NCBI GenBank assembly: GCA_964561025.1
Contig: CAZLNM010000001.1
Location: forward strand, 62,001 to 126,000
Source: JAAZNF01 sp964561025
Lineage (GTDB): Bacteria; Myxococcota; B64-G9
Direction of reading: 5' to 3'
DNA length: 64,000 bases
Shown here: piece by piece, positions 24,859 to 35,434 of the stretch
How the letters are laid out: each line of letters opens with the position of its first letter
How positions within the stretch are numbered: position 1 is the first letter of the stretch
The notes under the pieces: model-generated
What the model was told of the DNA's origin: nothing
Database searches by the model: none
What the model saw: only the letters and a program-made list of their open reading frames with translations
Made by a program: the position numbers and the translations under genes

Positions 24859-25529
24859 AGCTCTTCCTGCGGCAGCGGCCGAATCAGCTCGGCGCCCTCG
24901 GCCCGGGCCGGGTTGACCGCCGCCGAGACGGCATGGCCGGCCATCTCTTCCGATGGGAAGGGCTGAAGAAGGCGCAGCAACTCCGCGACCCGCTCCTCCG
25001 CCGAAAGCCACGCTTGCCGCGCCCCGTCGCCGAGCAACACCGGCATGCGGTCATGCACGACAGCGAGCAAAGAATTGGGGGCGCAGGTCACGATGGCCAC
25101 CGTCCCGACCTCCTCCCCTCCTCCGGCGCCGGGTACGTACAGACCGGCGAAGGCGAAGGGACGCCGGTCGCGCCGGTAGAAGTACCACGGCTGGCGGCGG
25201 TTCCCCCGGCGCTGCCACTCGTAGAAGCCGTCGGCCGGCACCACACAACGGTAGCGGCGCAGCGGCTCCCGGAAGGCCGCTCGCTGGTCGAGCGACTCGG
25301 CGCGCGCGTTGATGATTGCGCGAGCGACGCGCCCGGCCTTGGGTTTCCAGGCCGGAACGAGCCCCCAGCGCATGCGCACGAGCCGGTGGGGTTCCTGGGC
25401 GGTCACTACCGGCACGGGCTGCGAGGGAGCGATGTTGTAGCGCGCCCGGGTGTGGACCGTCACGTCGGCAAGACCCAGCGCCGCCGCCAGCTCATCGCCG
25501 ACCGTGATCAGAGCGTAGCGGCCGCACAT
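24822..25529 (-). CDS. SRAP (YedK/HMCES) family protein
   Basis: 235 residues. It begins MCGRYAL; after Met removal Cys2 is the catalytic residue that cross-links to abasic sites in single-stranded DNA. Other family hallmarks are NIAPSQPVPVV, MRWGLVPAWKP, INARAESLDQRAAFREPL, FYEW and VHDRMPVLL, i.e. the Asn, Glu and His of the active site. SRAP proteins shield abasic sites from cleavage. It overlaps the ICMT-like gene upstream by 22 bp on the same strand and the PycTM-like gene by 37 bp tail to tail. Confidence 0.93.
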   Translation of the reverse strand: MCGRYALITVGDELAAALGLADVTVHTRARYNIAPSQPVPVVTAQEPHRLVRMRWGLVPAWKPKAGRVARAIINARAESLDQRAAFREPLRRYRCVVPADGFYEWQRRGNRRQPWYFYRRDRRPFAFAGLYVPGAGGGEEVGTVAIVTCAPNSLLAVVHDRMPVLLGDGARQAWLSAEERVAELLRLLQPFPSEEMAGHAVSAAVNPARAEGAELIRPLPQEELQFQSPSGGPIR

Positions 25530-26827
25530 GGTCCCTCCCCGCCCGGCGCGCACGTCCCCGGCGGCGGTCGAAAACGCAAGAAGGGCAGGCGCCGGCTCAC
25601 GAAGCGCAGCGGCCCGTGCCGGTCCATCCATTCGGCGTAGGCACGGTAGACCGGGTCGCGCCCCAGGTGGCGCTCCTCGGTCCGCGCCCGCAGGAGGTAG
25701 ATTCCGTTGACCAGCAGCAGGAGCAGCGAGCGGCGCAGCGCGTCCCCCACCCCGGCGCTCGAAAGAAATGGCATCGAGATCAGCCACCAGGACAGGTTCT
25801 TCGAGAGGTAGGCGGGATGGCGCGCCAGGCGGTACGGCCCGTTGGTGAGGATGCCGCGGTGGGTGAGGTTCGAAAAGCGCAGCCCGAAGGTGAGCGTGCT
25901 CCAGGCGTACACGAAGAGGCAGGCGCAGATGGCTCCGCACCAGATCCAGCCGAGCGCGCCCTGCCCGACCCAGGCCTCCCAGTTGTCGCCGTGGTACGCG
26001 AAGTAGGGCCGCTCCAGGCCGTCCCAGATCGGCCGGTAGCACACCAGGGTCACCAGCCAGCCCAGCAGGGTGGCGTCGACCGAGCGCAGGTGGGTGTCGA
26101 GGATGCGCGCTGAGAACAGGTACCCCGCCACGGTGAAGAGCAGGTCCACCCCCAGCGTGAGCAGGGCGGCCGCGCGCACCACCTCGCCCGGCGTCCAGCC
26201 CGCGATCGCGAACCCCCGCAGATCTTCGAGCACGTTACACAGGTAGACGAACATGATGGGCGTGAAGAACCCTTTCACCGCCCAGCCGAGCGCGTGCTGG
26301 CGCAGCGCCTCCCGGTCGACGAGACGGAGCCGGCCCAGCAGCACCAGGCCCACCTGGAAGAAGCCGTCCTCCGGCTGCCGCAACCGCCCGTCGAGAAAGA
26401 AGATGCCGCCGGCGACGAGCACCAGGACGGGGAGCCCGACGAGCCGCAGCGCCATGGCGGCGGAATGGTAGAACCCGCTGTGGTACTCCGGGATGAGCCA
26501 GTACCACAGCCCCAGCACCCCCAGGGTCCCCGCCAGGCCCAACAGCTTCACCGCCACCCGCCGCAGGTCCGGCGGCCGCGCCTGGGCGAGGTCGAGCCCG
26601 CTGGAGGCGCGGCGGTGCGTCTTGCATCGCAGCAGGTCGAGTGCGCCAACGCTGAAGAGAAGCACCGAGAGCAGGAGCAGCTCGAGGTGCAAGGTGGGCT
26701 GCCCGGACTTCGCAAGCCACACGAACACGAGCCCGGCCACGGCCAGCCCCAGCCAGTTGTGCAGGCCGCGCGTGGCCGACGGGGGCGGCGCGAGTGACTG
26801 GACGGGCGGCATGTCGACAGGACTCAT
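25508..26827 (-). CDS. Polytopic membrane protein with C-terminal ICMT-like methyltransferase domain
   Basis: 439 residues from the ATG overlapping the receiver-gene stop (ATGA). About ten transmembrane helices. The C-terminal part (about 320-415) carries the isoprenylcysteine carboxyl methyltransferase/phospholipid methyltransferase pattern: LTNGPYRLARHPAYLSKN, with the RHP motif that binds S-adenosylmethionine, then ERHLGRDPVYRAYAEW. Bacterial ICMT-like proteins methylate small molecules or lipids; the substrate is unknown. The N-terminal 300 residues are additional helices with little conserved wording. Cotranscription with a receiver protein and overlap with SRAP are seen. Confidence 0.8.
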   Translation of the reverse strand: MSPVDMPPVQSLAPPPSATRGLHNWLGLAVAGLVFVWLAKSGQPTLHLELLLLSVLLFSVGALDLLRCKTHRRASSGLDLAQARPPDLRRVAVKLLGLAGTLGVLGLWYWLIPEYHSGFYHSAAMALRLVGLPVLVLVAGGIFFLDGRLRQPEDGFFQVGLVLLGRLRLVDREALRQHALGWAVKGFFTPIMFVYLCNVLEDLRGFAIAGWTPGEVVRAAALLTLGVDLLFTVAGYLFSARILDTHLRSVDATLLGWLVTLVCYRPIWDGLERPYFAYHGDNWEAWVGQGALGWIWCGAICACLFVYAWSTLTFGLRFSNLTHRGILTNGPYRLARHPAYLSKNLSWWLISMPFLSSAGVGDALRRSLLLLLVNGIYLLRARTEERHLGRDPVYRAYAEWMDRHGPLRFVSRRLPFLRFRPPPGTCAPGGEGPCAAATL

Positions 26828-27309
26828 TCGGCACAAGCCAGGATGGCGCGGACCTTCTCGAGGAGCTGCTCCGGAAAGCGCTCGTCCTTGGCGACGAAAC
26901 CGCGAAAGTTTCGTCGGATGAGCTCTTCGGCTTCGGCGAGAGACTTCAGCTCTTCCAGCGACTCCTGCACCGAACGGGGATCGCGCGCCGAGTACAGCAA
27001 GAAGGGCACCGCGCGCAGTTCGGGGAAGGCCAGCCCCAGGCTCACGCCGAGCTGGCTGCCGGTCATGGCCATGCCGGTGTGGGTGCCGCTCTTGTCCTCG
27101 CGACTGCGACCGAGGGATTCGTAAAGCTCGATGTCCAGGATGAGCAGCGAAAGCCCGCGCAGGAAATCGGGCTCGGCCCGGACCCTTCGTTCCAGGTCCT
27201 CGGCGCCCGCGGCCACCCGCACCTCGAAGCCGGCATCCGCCAGTAGCTGCGCGGTGGTGGTCCGAGAGAACCGATCGTCTTCCACCAAGAGCACCGTTGG
27301 CCGCGACAT
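26824..27309 (-). CDS. Single-domain response regulator with a long receiver insertion
   Basis: 161 residues from the ATG at 27309. Acidic pair D11-D12 and phospho-acceptor D59 (LILDIEL) define a receiver domain, and the conserved Lys (FVAKDE) and Ser (LLYSARD) are present. Between D59 and the next strand is an insertion of about 25 residues (HTGMAMTGSQLGVSLG) that is absent from CheY. There is no output domain. It lies between a sigma-54 regulator upstream and an ICMT-like membrane protein overlapping downstream; no histidine kinase is encoded nearby. Confidence 0.85.
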   Translation of the reverse strand: MSRPTVLLVEDDRFSRTTTAQLLADAGFEVRVAAGAEDLERRVRAEPDFLRGLSLLILDIELYESLGRSREDKSGTHTGMAMTGSQLGVSLGLAFPELRAVPFLLYSARDPRSVQESLEELKSLAEAEELIRRNFRGFVAKDERFPEQLLEKVRAILACAE

Positions 27310-27432
27310 GCCCGTCTCGCTCCTCGACTCCCCTCCGGACGCATGCTTACCACGTCCCGGCGAACCCTGGCAACCCAGCGGGCCCGCCCACAAACCTTTG
27401 GCTTCCCAAAGTGCAGCGTTCGCACCCAGAAG

Positions 27433-29172
<1,740 letters not shown>

Positions 29173-29315
29173 CCCGCCTCCCGACGCGACACCGGTCACG
29201 ACCGGCCACAATCTATTAGCGCTCATGGGATGCAAACACAAGCGCGATGCTTTCGCTGGATCTGGAGGTTCTGCTCGCATACCATCCGGCTGATCGTATT
29301 TTTCGGGAGGTCGCG

Positions 29316-30380
29316 ATGCTGACACCGGTGGAGTTCGCAGGCGCCCGGATCCGCATCCTGGATCAGCGGCGCCTGCCGCAGGACGAGGTGTGGCTGGAGA
29401 TCGGCTCGGTGGAGGAGCTCGCACGCGCCATCGAGACGCTCGCGGTGCGCGGGGCGCCAGCCATCGGCATCGCCGCGGCCTACGGCTGCGCCCTGGCGGC
29501 GAGACGGGCGGGGGCCGCGGAGCCTGCGCGTGCGCTCCATGCGGTGCTCTCCGCCGCCGAACGCCTGGCCCGGACCCGGCCGACCGCCGTCAACCTGTTC
29601 TGGGCGCTCGCGCGCATGCGAACGCGCGCCGAGGAGATCGCGGCCGCCGGCGGCGAGTTGGCGGAGGAGCTTCAGCGCGAGGCGGAGAAGATCCACGCCG
29701 AGGACCGCGCCGCCTGCGAAAAGATCGGCCGCTGGGGAGCCGAGCTGCTTCCGCAACAGGGCGGCGTGCTCACCCACTGCAACGCCGGGGCGCTGGCCAC
29801 CGGCGGGTTCGGCACCGCCCTGGGGGTCATCCGGGCGGCGGTGGCGGCCGGAAAACGCATCCACGTCTACGCCGACGAGACCCGGCCGCTGCTCCAGGGC
29901 GCGCGGCTCACCGCCTGGGAGCTTCAGCGAGACGGCATCCCGGTCACGCTCATCTGCGACAACATGGCCGCGCACCTCATGCGCCAGGGCCACATCCAGG
30001 CTTGCGTGGTGGGCGCCGACCGTATCGCCCGCAACGGAGACACAGCCAACAAGATCGGCACCTACGGCGTCGCGGTGCTGGCCCGGCACCACAACATCCC
30101 CTTCTACGTGGCGGCGCCGTGGTCCACGGTGGACCTCGCGCTCCCCGACGGCTCGCGCATCCCCATCGAGGAGCGGGACGGCCAAGAGGTCCGCACCTTC
30201 CAGGGAGCGACCTCTGCGCCGGCCGGCGTGCCGGTGGCCAACCCGGCCTTCGACGTGACCCCCGCCTCGCTCCTCCAGGCCATCGTCACCGAGCGCGGCG
30301 TGGCCCGCGCCCCCGACCTGGCCGGGGATCTGCAACGGCTCGCCGCGAAAAACCTTGACAATCCGGGCGGGATTTCATAG
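29316..30380 (+). CDS. mtnA: Methylthioribose-1-phosphate isomerase
   Basis: 354 residues from the ATG at 29316, preceded by GGGAGG. The isomerase motifs are complete: AVRGAPAIGIAAAYG, THCNAGALATGGFGTALGV with the catalytic Cys, and GADRIARNGDTANKIGTY with the catalytic Asp; the ending FDVTPASLLQAIVTE is typical. The enzyme converts methylthioribose-1-phosphate to methylthioribulose-1-phosphate in the methionine salvage pathway. Other salvage genes (mtnP, mtnB) are not seen here. A promoter for rplU lies within its last codons. Confidence 0.95.
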   Translation: MLTPVEFAGARIRILDQRRLPQDEVWLEIGSVEELARAIETLAVRGAPAIGIAAAYGCALAARRAGAAEPARALHAVLSAAERLARTRPTAVNLFWALARMRTRAEEIAAAGGELAEELQREAEKIHAEDRAACEKIGRWGAELLPQQGGVLTHCNAGALATGGFGTALGVIRAAVAAGKRIHVYADETRPLLQGARLTAWELQRDGIPVTLICDNMAAHLMRQGHIQACVVGADRIARNGDTANKIGTYGVAVLARHHNIPFYVAAPWSTVDLALPDGSRIPIEERDGQEVRTFQGATSAPAGVPVANPAFDVTPASLLQAIVTERGVARAPDLAGDLQRLAAKNLDNPGGIS

Positions 30381-30383
30381 CTT
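30355..30383 (+). promoter_or_regulatory. Predicted sigma-70 promoter of rplU-rpmA
   Basis: TTGACA (perfect), 17-bp spacer and TAGCTT overlap the stop codon region of mtnA. The rplU ATG is about 50 nt downstream, with an AAGGAG site in between. Confidence 0.6.
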
Positions 30384-30433
30384 CTGGCTCCCCGGAAAGG
30401 TCCGGGTAGTGTTGTATTGCAAGGAGCGGTTCC

Positions 30434-30751
30434 ATGTATGCCGTGATTCGCACCGGAGGCAAGCAGTACCGGGTCGAGAAGGGCACCCGTGTCCGGGTCG
30501 AGAAGCTCTCCGGCTCGGTGGGCGACGAGATCAAGCTCGACGACGTGCTGCTCATCGGTGGCACCACCGACATCAAGGTCGGCACCCCGCGGGTGAGCGG
30601 CGCCTCGGTCACCGCCAAGATCCTGGAGCAGGACCGCGCGGCCAAGGTGCTGGTGTACAAGGTCAAGAAGCGCAAGAAGTACCGCAAGACCATCGGGCAC
30701 CGCCAGCCGTTCACCTGCATCGAGATCACCGGCATTTCGACCGGGGCCTGA
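30434..30751 (+). CDS. rplU: 50S ribosomal protein L21
   Basis: 105 residues, full length for bacterial L21. It starts MYAVIRTGGKQYRVE and ends with KKRKKYRKTIGHRQPFT, the rRNA-binding signature region. It is preceded by AAGGAGCGG and followed 12 bp later by rpmA, the conserved rplU-rpmA-obgE order. L21 binds 23S rRNA together with L20. Confidence 0.97.
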   Translation: MYAVIRTGGKQYRVEKGTRVRVEKLSGSVGDEIKLDDVLLIGGTTDIKVGTPRVSGASVTAKILEQDRAAKVLVYKVKKRKKYRKTIGHRQPFTCIEITGISTGA

Positions 30752-30763
30752 GAGGAGGATGCC

Positions 30764-31033
30764 ATGGCGCACAAGAAAGGACAGGGCGCTTGCCGCAACG
30801 GGCGTGACAGCCACGGCCAGCGGCGCGGTGTCAAGATCTACGCCGGCCAGAAGGTTCGCGCGGGCAACATCCTGACCCGGCAGCTCGGGACCCTCATCTA
30901 CCCGGGAAAGAATGTCGGCATGGGCCGCGACTTCACCTTGTTCGCCAAGTGCGACGGGGTGGTGCGCTACCGGCGCCAGGGTCGCCACCGGCACCTGGCC
31001 TGGGTCGAGCCCGCGCCGAGCGCCGCGAACTGA
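30764..31033 (+). CDS. rpmA: 50S ribosomal protein L27
   Basis: 89 residues. It begins MAHKKGQGACRNGRDSHGQRRG, shortened here, the L27 N-terminus that reaches toward the peptidyl-transferase centre; no N-terminal cleavage extension of the Firmicutes kind is present. Two differences from the common wording (GACRNGRDSH instead of GSSRNGRDSN, and KIYAGQ) lie in the conserved tail. A GGAGG site precedes it, and a strong terminator follows. Confidence 0.96.
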   Translation: MAHKKGQGACRNGRDSHGQRRGVKIYAGQKVRAGNILTRQLGTLIYPGKNVGMGRDFTLFAKCDGVVRYRRQGRHRHLAWVEPAPSAAN

Positions 31034-31060
31034 TCCTGCACCCGGGTCCTCCGCATGACC

Positions 31061-31088
31061 GGCCACGGATTTCCGTGGCCTTTTTTTT
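31061..31088 (+). terminator. Rho-independent terminator after rpmA
   Basis: The stem GGCCACGG/CCGTGGCC (8 bp, 9 with the flanking A-T pair) with a 2-4 nt loop is followed directly by eight T residues. It ends most rplU-rpmA transcription before obgE, so obgE depends on readthrough or its own start. Confidence 0.85.
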
Positions 31089-31135
31089 ACGGGCGGCGGC
31101 GGCCGGGATCGCTCGAGGTGTGGATTGGATCGAAC

Positions 31136-32176
31136 ATGAACTTCGTCGACGAGGCCATCATCGAGGTCCGTTCGGGCAAGGGCGGCGACGGCTGCGTCTC
31201 GTTCCGCCGTGAAAAATACGTCCCGCGCGGCGGGCCCAACGGCGGCGACGGCGGCCGCGGTGGCAGCGTCATCCTGCGGGCCGATCCCGAGCTCACCACC
31301 CTGATGGACCACCGCTACAAGCGGCACTACCGGGCCAAGAACGGCCAGCCCGGCCGGGGCAGCGACTGCAACGGCGCCGCGGCCGAGGACCTGGTGGTGC
31401 GGGTCCCGCCGGGCACCCGGGTGTTCGACGACGAGAGCGGCGAGCGGCTGGGCGACCTGGACGAGGCCGGCGCCGAGCTGGTGGTGGCCCGTGGCGGCCG
31501 CGGCGGCCGGGGGAACATGCACTTCGCCACCCCCACCTGCCAGGCGCCGCGCAAGGCCGAGACCGGCGGTCCCGCCGAGGAGCGCCGCCTGCGCCTGGAG
31601 CTGCGGCTGCTGGCCGACGTTGGCGTGGTGGGGTTCCCCAACGCCGGAAAGTCCACGCTGGTGGCGCGGGTGTCGCGGGCCCGGCCCAAGATCGCCGACT
31701 ACCCGTTCACCACCCTCGTGCCCACCCTCGGGGTGGTGCCTGTCGGCGAGGGCGATTCCTTCGTGATCGCCGACGTTCCCGGGTTGATCGAGGGCGCCCA
31801 CCAGGGGGCCGGCCTCGGCGACCGGTTTTTGAAACACGTCGAGCGTTGCGCGCTGCTGGTCCACCTGGTCACCTGGCACCCCGGTGACCCGCCCGAGCCC
31901 GAGCACCTGCTGCGGCGCTTCGACGCCATCGAGCGCGAGATGGCATTGTTCAGCCCGGAGCTTTCGCGCAAGCCACGGCTGGTGGCGATCTCCAAGCTGG
32001 ACCTCGCCGAGGTGCGTGATCTGCTCCCCGGGGCCCGCAAGTTGTTCACCCGGCGCAAGAAGAGGTTGTTTGCCTTCTCGGCCGCCACCGGCGAGGGCCT
32101 GGACCGTCTGCTCGCCGAGGTGGCCCGGCGCCTCCAGCGCCTGCGAAAGCATCACGGCCACCGCCCGCGAACCTGA
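31136..32176 (+). CDS. obgE: Obg family GTPase
   Basis: 346 residues from the ATG at 31136 (MNFVDEAIIEVRSGKGGDG). The Obg fold with Gly-rich loops fills residues 1-158, then a G domain with GFPNAGKST (G1), DVPGLIEGA (G3) and a G4 written SKLD rather than NKxD, as in alphaproteobacterial CgtA. No C-terminal OCT extension is seen. Obg GTPases are essential factors of 50S ribosome assembly. An in-frame start at 31055 is rejected because it lies inside the terminator. Confidence 0.94.
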   Translation: MNFVDEAIIEVRSGKGGDGCVSFRREKYVPRGGPNGGDGGRGGSVILRADPELTTLMDHRYKRHYRAKNGQPGRGSDCNGAAAEDLVVRVPPGTRVFDDESGERLGDLDEAGAELVVARGGRGGRGNMHFATPTCQAPRKAETGGPAEERRLRLELRLLADVGVVGFPNAGKSTLVARVSRARPKIADYPFTTLVPTLGVVPVGEGDSFVIADVPGLIEGAHQGAGLGDRFLKHVERCALLVHLVTWHPGDPPEPEHLLRRFDAIEREMALFSPELSRKPRLVAISKLDLAEVRDLLPGARKLFTRRKKRLFAFSAATGEGLDRLLAEVARRLQRLRKHHGHRPRT

Positions 32177-32419
32177 CCATCACATCTCAGAGCTGCATAT
32201 TGTTCTTTGGCGGCGGGAGGCACGCCCCAAAAAAAGCCCGGCTCTACACATGAGACCGAGAACTCGACCGCTGGACAAATGCGCCGGCTCAAGCTCACGT
32301 TGCCGCCTGACGGCTCGCGCCGCCCTTCTCCTCGGCAAAATGCCTGCCGTACGCAGAGGTTTCGACCGAACACACCGCTCTCACCACAAACCATCCAGTC
32401 GAGGTTCTGTCTCGGTGGC

Positions 32420-33454
32420 TCAGCGGGTGCGGGTGACCTTGGACAGGCCCCGCGGCGCGTCCAGGGGACAGCCCCGGGCCGCGGCCAGGTGCCGCGCCAG
32501 GAGCTGGCCCGGCATCACGGTCAAGATCGGGCTCAACCACTCCGGCACGCGCCCCGGTAAAACCATCTGTACCCGGGCCAGGCGCAACGCGCGCCGTTCT
32601 CCGGAGATCACCAGAAGCTCCGCCCCCCGCCGGCGCAGCTCGTGCGCCAGGCCGAACGTGTCGGGGAACACCCGGCCCGCGGGCATGACCAGCAGCACCG
32701 GAAAATCTCGCTCCACCATGGCGATGGGGCCGTGGCGGAAGTCGGCGCTGGAGTAGGGATCGGCGGTGAGGTAGGCGAGCTCCTTGAGCTTGAGGGCGAT
32801 CTCGAAGGCCGTGGCGTAGTTGTATCCCCGGCCGATGACCGACAGGCGCTGCGCGTAGCGGTAGCGCGCCGCGGCCACATCAAGGCCCGCGCCGGCCGAG
32901 AGGACCCGCCCCGCCATCTCGGGGATCCGCGAAAGCTCCCGGCGCTCGGCGGCGGTTCCCTCCAACGCCAGGCTGAGCATGGCCAGGGCCGCAAGCTCGG
33001 CGGTGTAGCTCTTGGTGGCGGCCACGCTGCGCTCGGCACCGGCGCAGAGCCGGATCACGTCGTCGGACTCGCGCTCGAGCGGGCCCGACTGGTTCACCAG
33101 CGCCACGCAATAGGCGCCCTGGCGGCGGGCCTGGCGCGCCACCGCGCACAGGTCCTCCGAGGCGCCCGACTGCGAGATGGCCAGCACCGCGTAGCCCGCG
33201 AGGTCTGGCGGGCGGCGGTAGCGGGTGAACATGGAGGGCGCGGCCAGCGCCACCACCATCCGGTTGCGCACGCCGAAGAGGTACTTGGCGTACAGCGCGG
33301 CGTTGTCGGAGGAGCCCCGCGCCACCAGCAGCAGCCCGCGCGGGGAGGCCGCTCGCAGGCGCCGGGCCACATCTGCCACCGCGCGCGACTGGGACGAGAG
33401 CAGCCGCTCCAGCACCGCAGGCTGCGAGGCGATCTCCCGGTCGAGGTGGGTCAT
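32420..33454 (-). CDS. Double-SIS sugar-phosphate isomerase/deaminase-like protein
   Basis: 344 residues with two SIS domains and no glutaminase domain. Motifs: ARGSSDNAALYAKYLF, SQSGASEDL, KSYTAELAAL, the KLKELAY base motif, and the tail PRGLSKVTRT that mirrors the GlmS ending. This is the form of NagB-II/AgaS-type glucosamine-6-phosphate deaminases or GlmS-isomerase-like proteins that use ammonia. The ATG is 12 bp after the OPX stop on the same strand, so it may supply amino sugars for the polysaccharide unit or for recycling; this link is inference. Confidence 0.85.
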   Translation of the reverse strand: MTHLDREIASQPAVLERLLSSQSRAVADVARRLRAASPRGLLLVARGSSDNAALYAKYLFGVRNRMVVALAAPSMFTRYRRPPDLAGYAVLAISQSGASEDLCAVARQARRQGAYCVALVNQSGPLERESDDVIRLCAGAERSVAATKSYTAELAALAMLSLALEGTAAERRELSRIPEMAGRVLSAGAGLDVAAARYRYAQRLSVIGRGYNYATAFEIALKLKELAYLTADPYSSADFRHGPIAMVERDFPVLLVMPAGRVFPDTFGLAHELRRRGAELLVISGERRALRLARVQMVLPGRVPEWLSPILTVMPGQLLARHLAAARGCPLDAPRGLSKVTRTR

Positions 33455-33466
33455 GGACGGGGCGCG

Positions 33467-34060
33467 CTACCAGATGCTCTCGGGGACGTACACGATGTCG
33501 CCCGGGCGCAGGAAGAAGTTGCGCGTCTTGCCCTCGGCGATGGCCTCCACCGGGACGAAGAATTTCCTCTCCTCGCCGTTCTCCAGGCGGGTGACGTTGG
33601 TCTGGTTCTTGCTCGCCATCTTGGTGAAGCCGCCGGCCATGCTCACCGCCTGGATGATGGTCATGTTGTCCTCGTAGCGGAAGGTGCCGGGCTTGTTGAC
33701 CTCGCCGAACACCGAGACCTTCTTGGAGTTGTACTCGCGGATGATGATGCTCACCTGGGGGTTGCGCAGGAACTTCTCGCCCAGCTTCTTCTGCAGCGTC
33801 TCGGCCAGATCGGAGCTGGTCATGCCCTCCACCGCCAGCCTTCCGATGAGCGGGTAGTTGACGGTGCCGCCCGAGCCCACCGCGAAGATGCCGCTGAGCT
33901 CGGCCTCGTCGTACACCTTGATCTCCACCACGTCGCCCGGCCCCAGGGTCGAGGCCGCCACCACCACACCCTCGGAAACCACGGGTGTCTCGGGGACCTT
34001 CTTCCACGAGCAGGCCCCCACCGCGAAATACAGCACGAACCAGACCAAGAGCCGTTTCAT
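33467..34060 (-). CDS. Short Wza/OPX-type polysaccharide export lipoprotein
   Basis: 197 residues from the ATG at 34060 (GAGGTG upstream). A lipoprotein signal ends in a lipobox (AVGAC, Cys17). A poly-export domain (about 38-120: LGPGDVVEIKVYDE, YPLIGRLAVEGMT) is followed by one SLBB domain (KKVSVFGEVNKPGTF and RPGDIVYVPE). It stops there, without the further SLBB domains and the amphipathic C-terminal helix that lets E. coli Wza span the outer membrane. Myxobacterial OPX proteins of this short type are thought to need a separate beta-barrel for the outer membrane step; one is encoded next door. Confidence 0.9.
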   Translation of the reverse strand: MKRLLVWFVLYFAVGACSWKKVPETPVVSEGVVVAASTLGPGDVVEIKVYDEAELSGIFAVGSGGTVNYPLIGRLAVEGMTSSDLAETLQKKLGEKFLRNPQVSIIIREYNSKKVSVFGEVNKPGTFRYEDNMTIIQAVSMAGGFTKMASKNQTNVTRLENGEERKFFVPVEAIAEGKTRNFFLRPGDIVYVPESIW

Positions 34061-34099
34061 GATCCCGCACCTCACGGCATCATCCTACTCGGGGTGCGC

Positions 34100-35332
34100 T
34101 CAGTAGTCTATCCCGACGTGGAGATCGATCATGTGCTTCTGGTAGCCGGCGGCGCCGCCGTTGAGCGGCTGGGTGTAGTCGGTGAACACGCCCTGGAAGG
34201 TGTACCCCAGGCCGAAATTCAGCCACTCCAGGGCGTAATAGTCGGCCGTCACGCGCGCGGTCAGGAAGTAGTCCGTCCGGTCGGACGGGCTGGTGGTCTG
34301 GATGGAGGTGCCGTAGGAGAGGAAGTCGAACCCGACGTCGGCCGAGAGGGCGAACTTCCCCGCGATCTGCTGCCGGAAGCGGCCGTAGATCCGGTCCTGG
34401 CCGAAATACACGAACAACACCACCGGCTGGAAATTGCGGCTGTAGCCGAACTGCAGGAAGGTCGTTCCGGCGGTGTAGCTGAGCTCCGCCTGGCCGATGA
34501 CCGAGCGGTAGCCGGAGCCGGTGTAGCCGGTGCGCGACGGCAGCAACGAGTCTCCGTAGCCGGCCTTCACCACCAGCGAGATGGTCGGAGTGATCTGGCC
34601 GATGAGGCCCACCGTGGCCCGGATGGCGTTGACGTCCATGTTCTGGCTGCCGTCCTGGTAGGCATTGGGGTAGCGGCGCAGGTCGGCGTCGAAATCGACG
34701 GCGACGGCGGTCTTGGGCAGGAACTTCCACTTCCCCGAGAAGTACGCCCGGTGGGCGTAACTCGAGAGGGCGGAGGCGTTCACCCCGCTGTCGTCGAACC
34801 AGTCGAGGAAGAAGCCGTAGGCCAGGTCGAACATCATGGCCCCACCGCCGGGCTTGATCTGGAAGTGGACCTTGGCCTCGTTGTCGGTGCGGTTGAACTT
34901 GCCGGCGAAGGAGGTGTAGCGCGGGTCGCCGCTGCGCGAGAAGACGTCTTCCAGGAAGAAACTCACCGCGCCGTTGGGGTTGATCCCCAGCTTGAGATCG
35001 GCCTCGCCGGCCACGGCGGAGAGGTCCCGCGTGGCGGCCTTCTGCACGCCCAGGTAGCGGTCGTACCCGACCTTGGCGTTCATGTCGAAGGAGACCGACT
35101 CGGAGGGGAAGTTGAGCGCGAACCCGGGCCGGATCTTGAGCAGCAGATCACCGGTGGCGTCCTCGGGGAAATACCCCGGGTTGGTGTCGTACACCAGGTC
35201 CAGGCTGAACAACAGGTGCAGCCGACCCTCCCCGGCCTTGATGCCCTTCCCCCGGGCAGAACTCTGCGGGCTCGCGGCCAGAACAACGATCGCGCACAGG
35301 GCCATCCACGTCGTCTTCCCAGTTGCTCTCAT
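34100..35332 (-). CDS. Outer-membrane beta-barrel protein, Wzp-like candidate
   Basis: 410 residues with a signal peptide (MRATGKTTWMALCAIVVLAAS). The mature part is a run of alternating amphipathic strands with aromatic girdles (FSLDLVYDTN, YGFFLDWFDDSG, FLQFGYSRNF, FYF-rich stretches) and ends in a tyrosine (HVGIDY), as barrels do. It is larger than porin-like OmpA barrels and fits 16-18 strands. It sits 39 bp upstream of the short OPX lipoprotein, matching Myxococcus polysaccharide systems in which an 18-strand barrel completes the outer-membrane channel. The assignment is by form and neighbour. Confidence 0.75.
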   Translation of the reverse strand: MRATGKTTWMALCAIVVLAASPQSSARGKGIKAGEGRLHLLFSLDLVYDTNPGYFPEDATGDLLLKIRPGFALNFPSESVSFDMNAKVGYDRYLGVQKAATRDLSAVAGEADLKLGINPNGAVSFFLEDVFSRSGDPRYTSFAGKFNRTDNEAKVHFQIKPGGGAMMFDLAYGFFLDWFDDSGVNASALSSYAHRAYFSGKWKFLPKTAVAVDFDADLRRYPNAYQDGSQNMDVNAIRATVGLIGQITPTISLVVKAGYGDSLLPSRTGYTGSGYRSVIGQAELSYTAGTTFLQFGYSRNFQPVVLFVYFGQDRIYGRFRQQIAGKFALSADVGFDFLSYGTSIQTTSPSDRTDYFLTARVTADYYALEWLNFGLGYTFQGVFTDYTQPLNGGAAGYQKHMIDLHVGIDY

Positions 35333-35434
35333 CTCTGCCCGTCTCGAATGTCGACCGGCCCCACTTTATCCGGCTCGCGTGTTTTCAGCAACAATTCCTT
35401 GGCCCCGCGCTCCGCTCGTCACGGGCCACACCGC

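Noticed and set aside
31055..31135. Upstream in-frame start for obgE
   Set aside because: The added codons lie in the rpmA terminator and do not match the conserved Obg N-terminus.
32177..32419. Possible gene or RNA between obgE and the SIS gene
   Set aside because: A short minus-strand frame exists (80 codons), but it has no motif or ribosome site; nothing supportable was seen.
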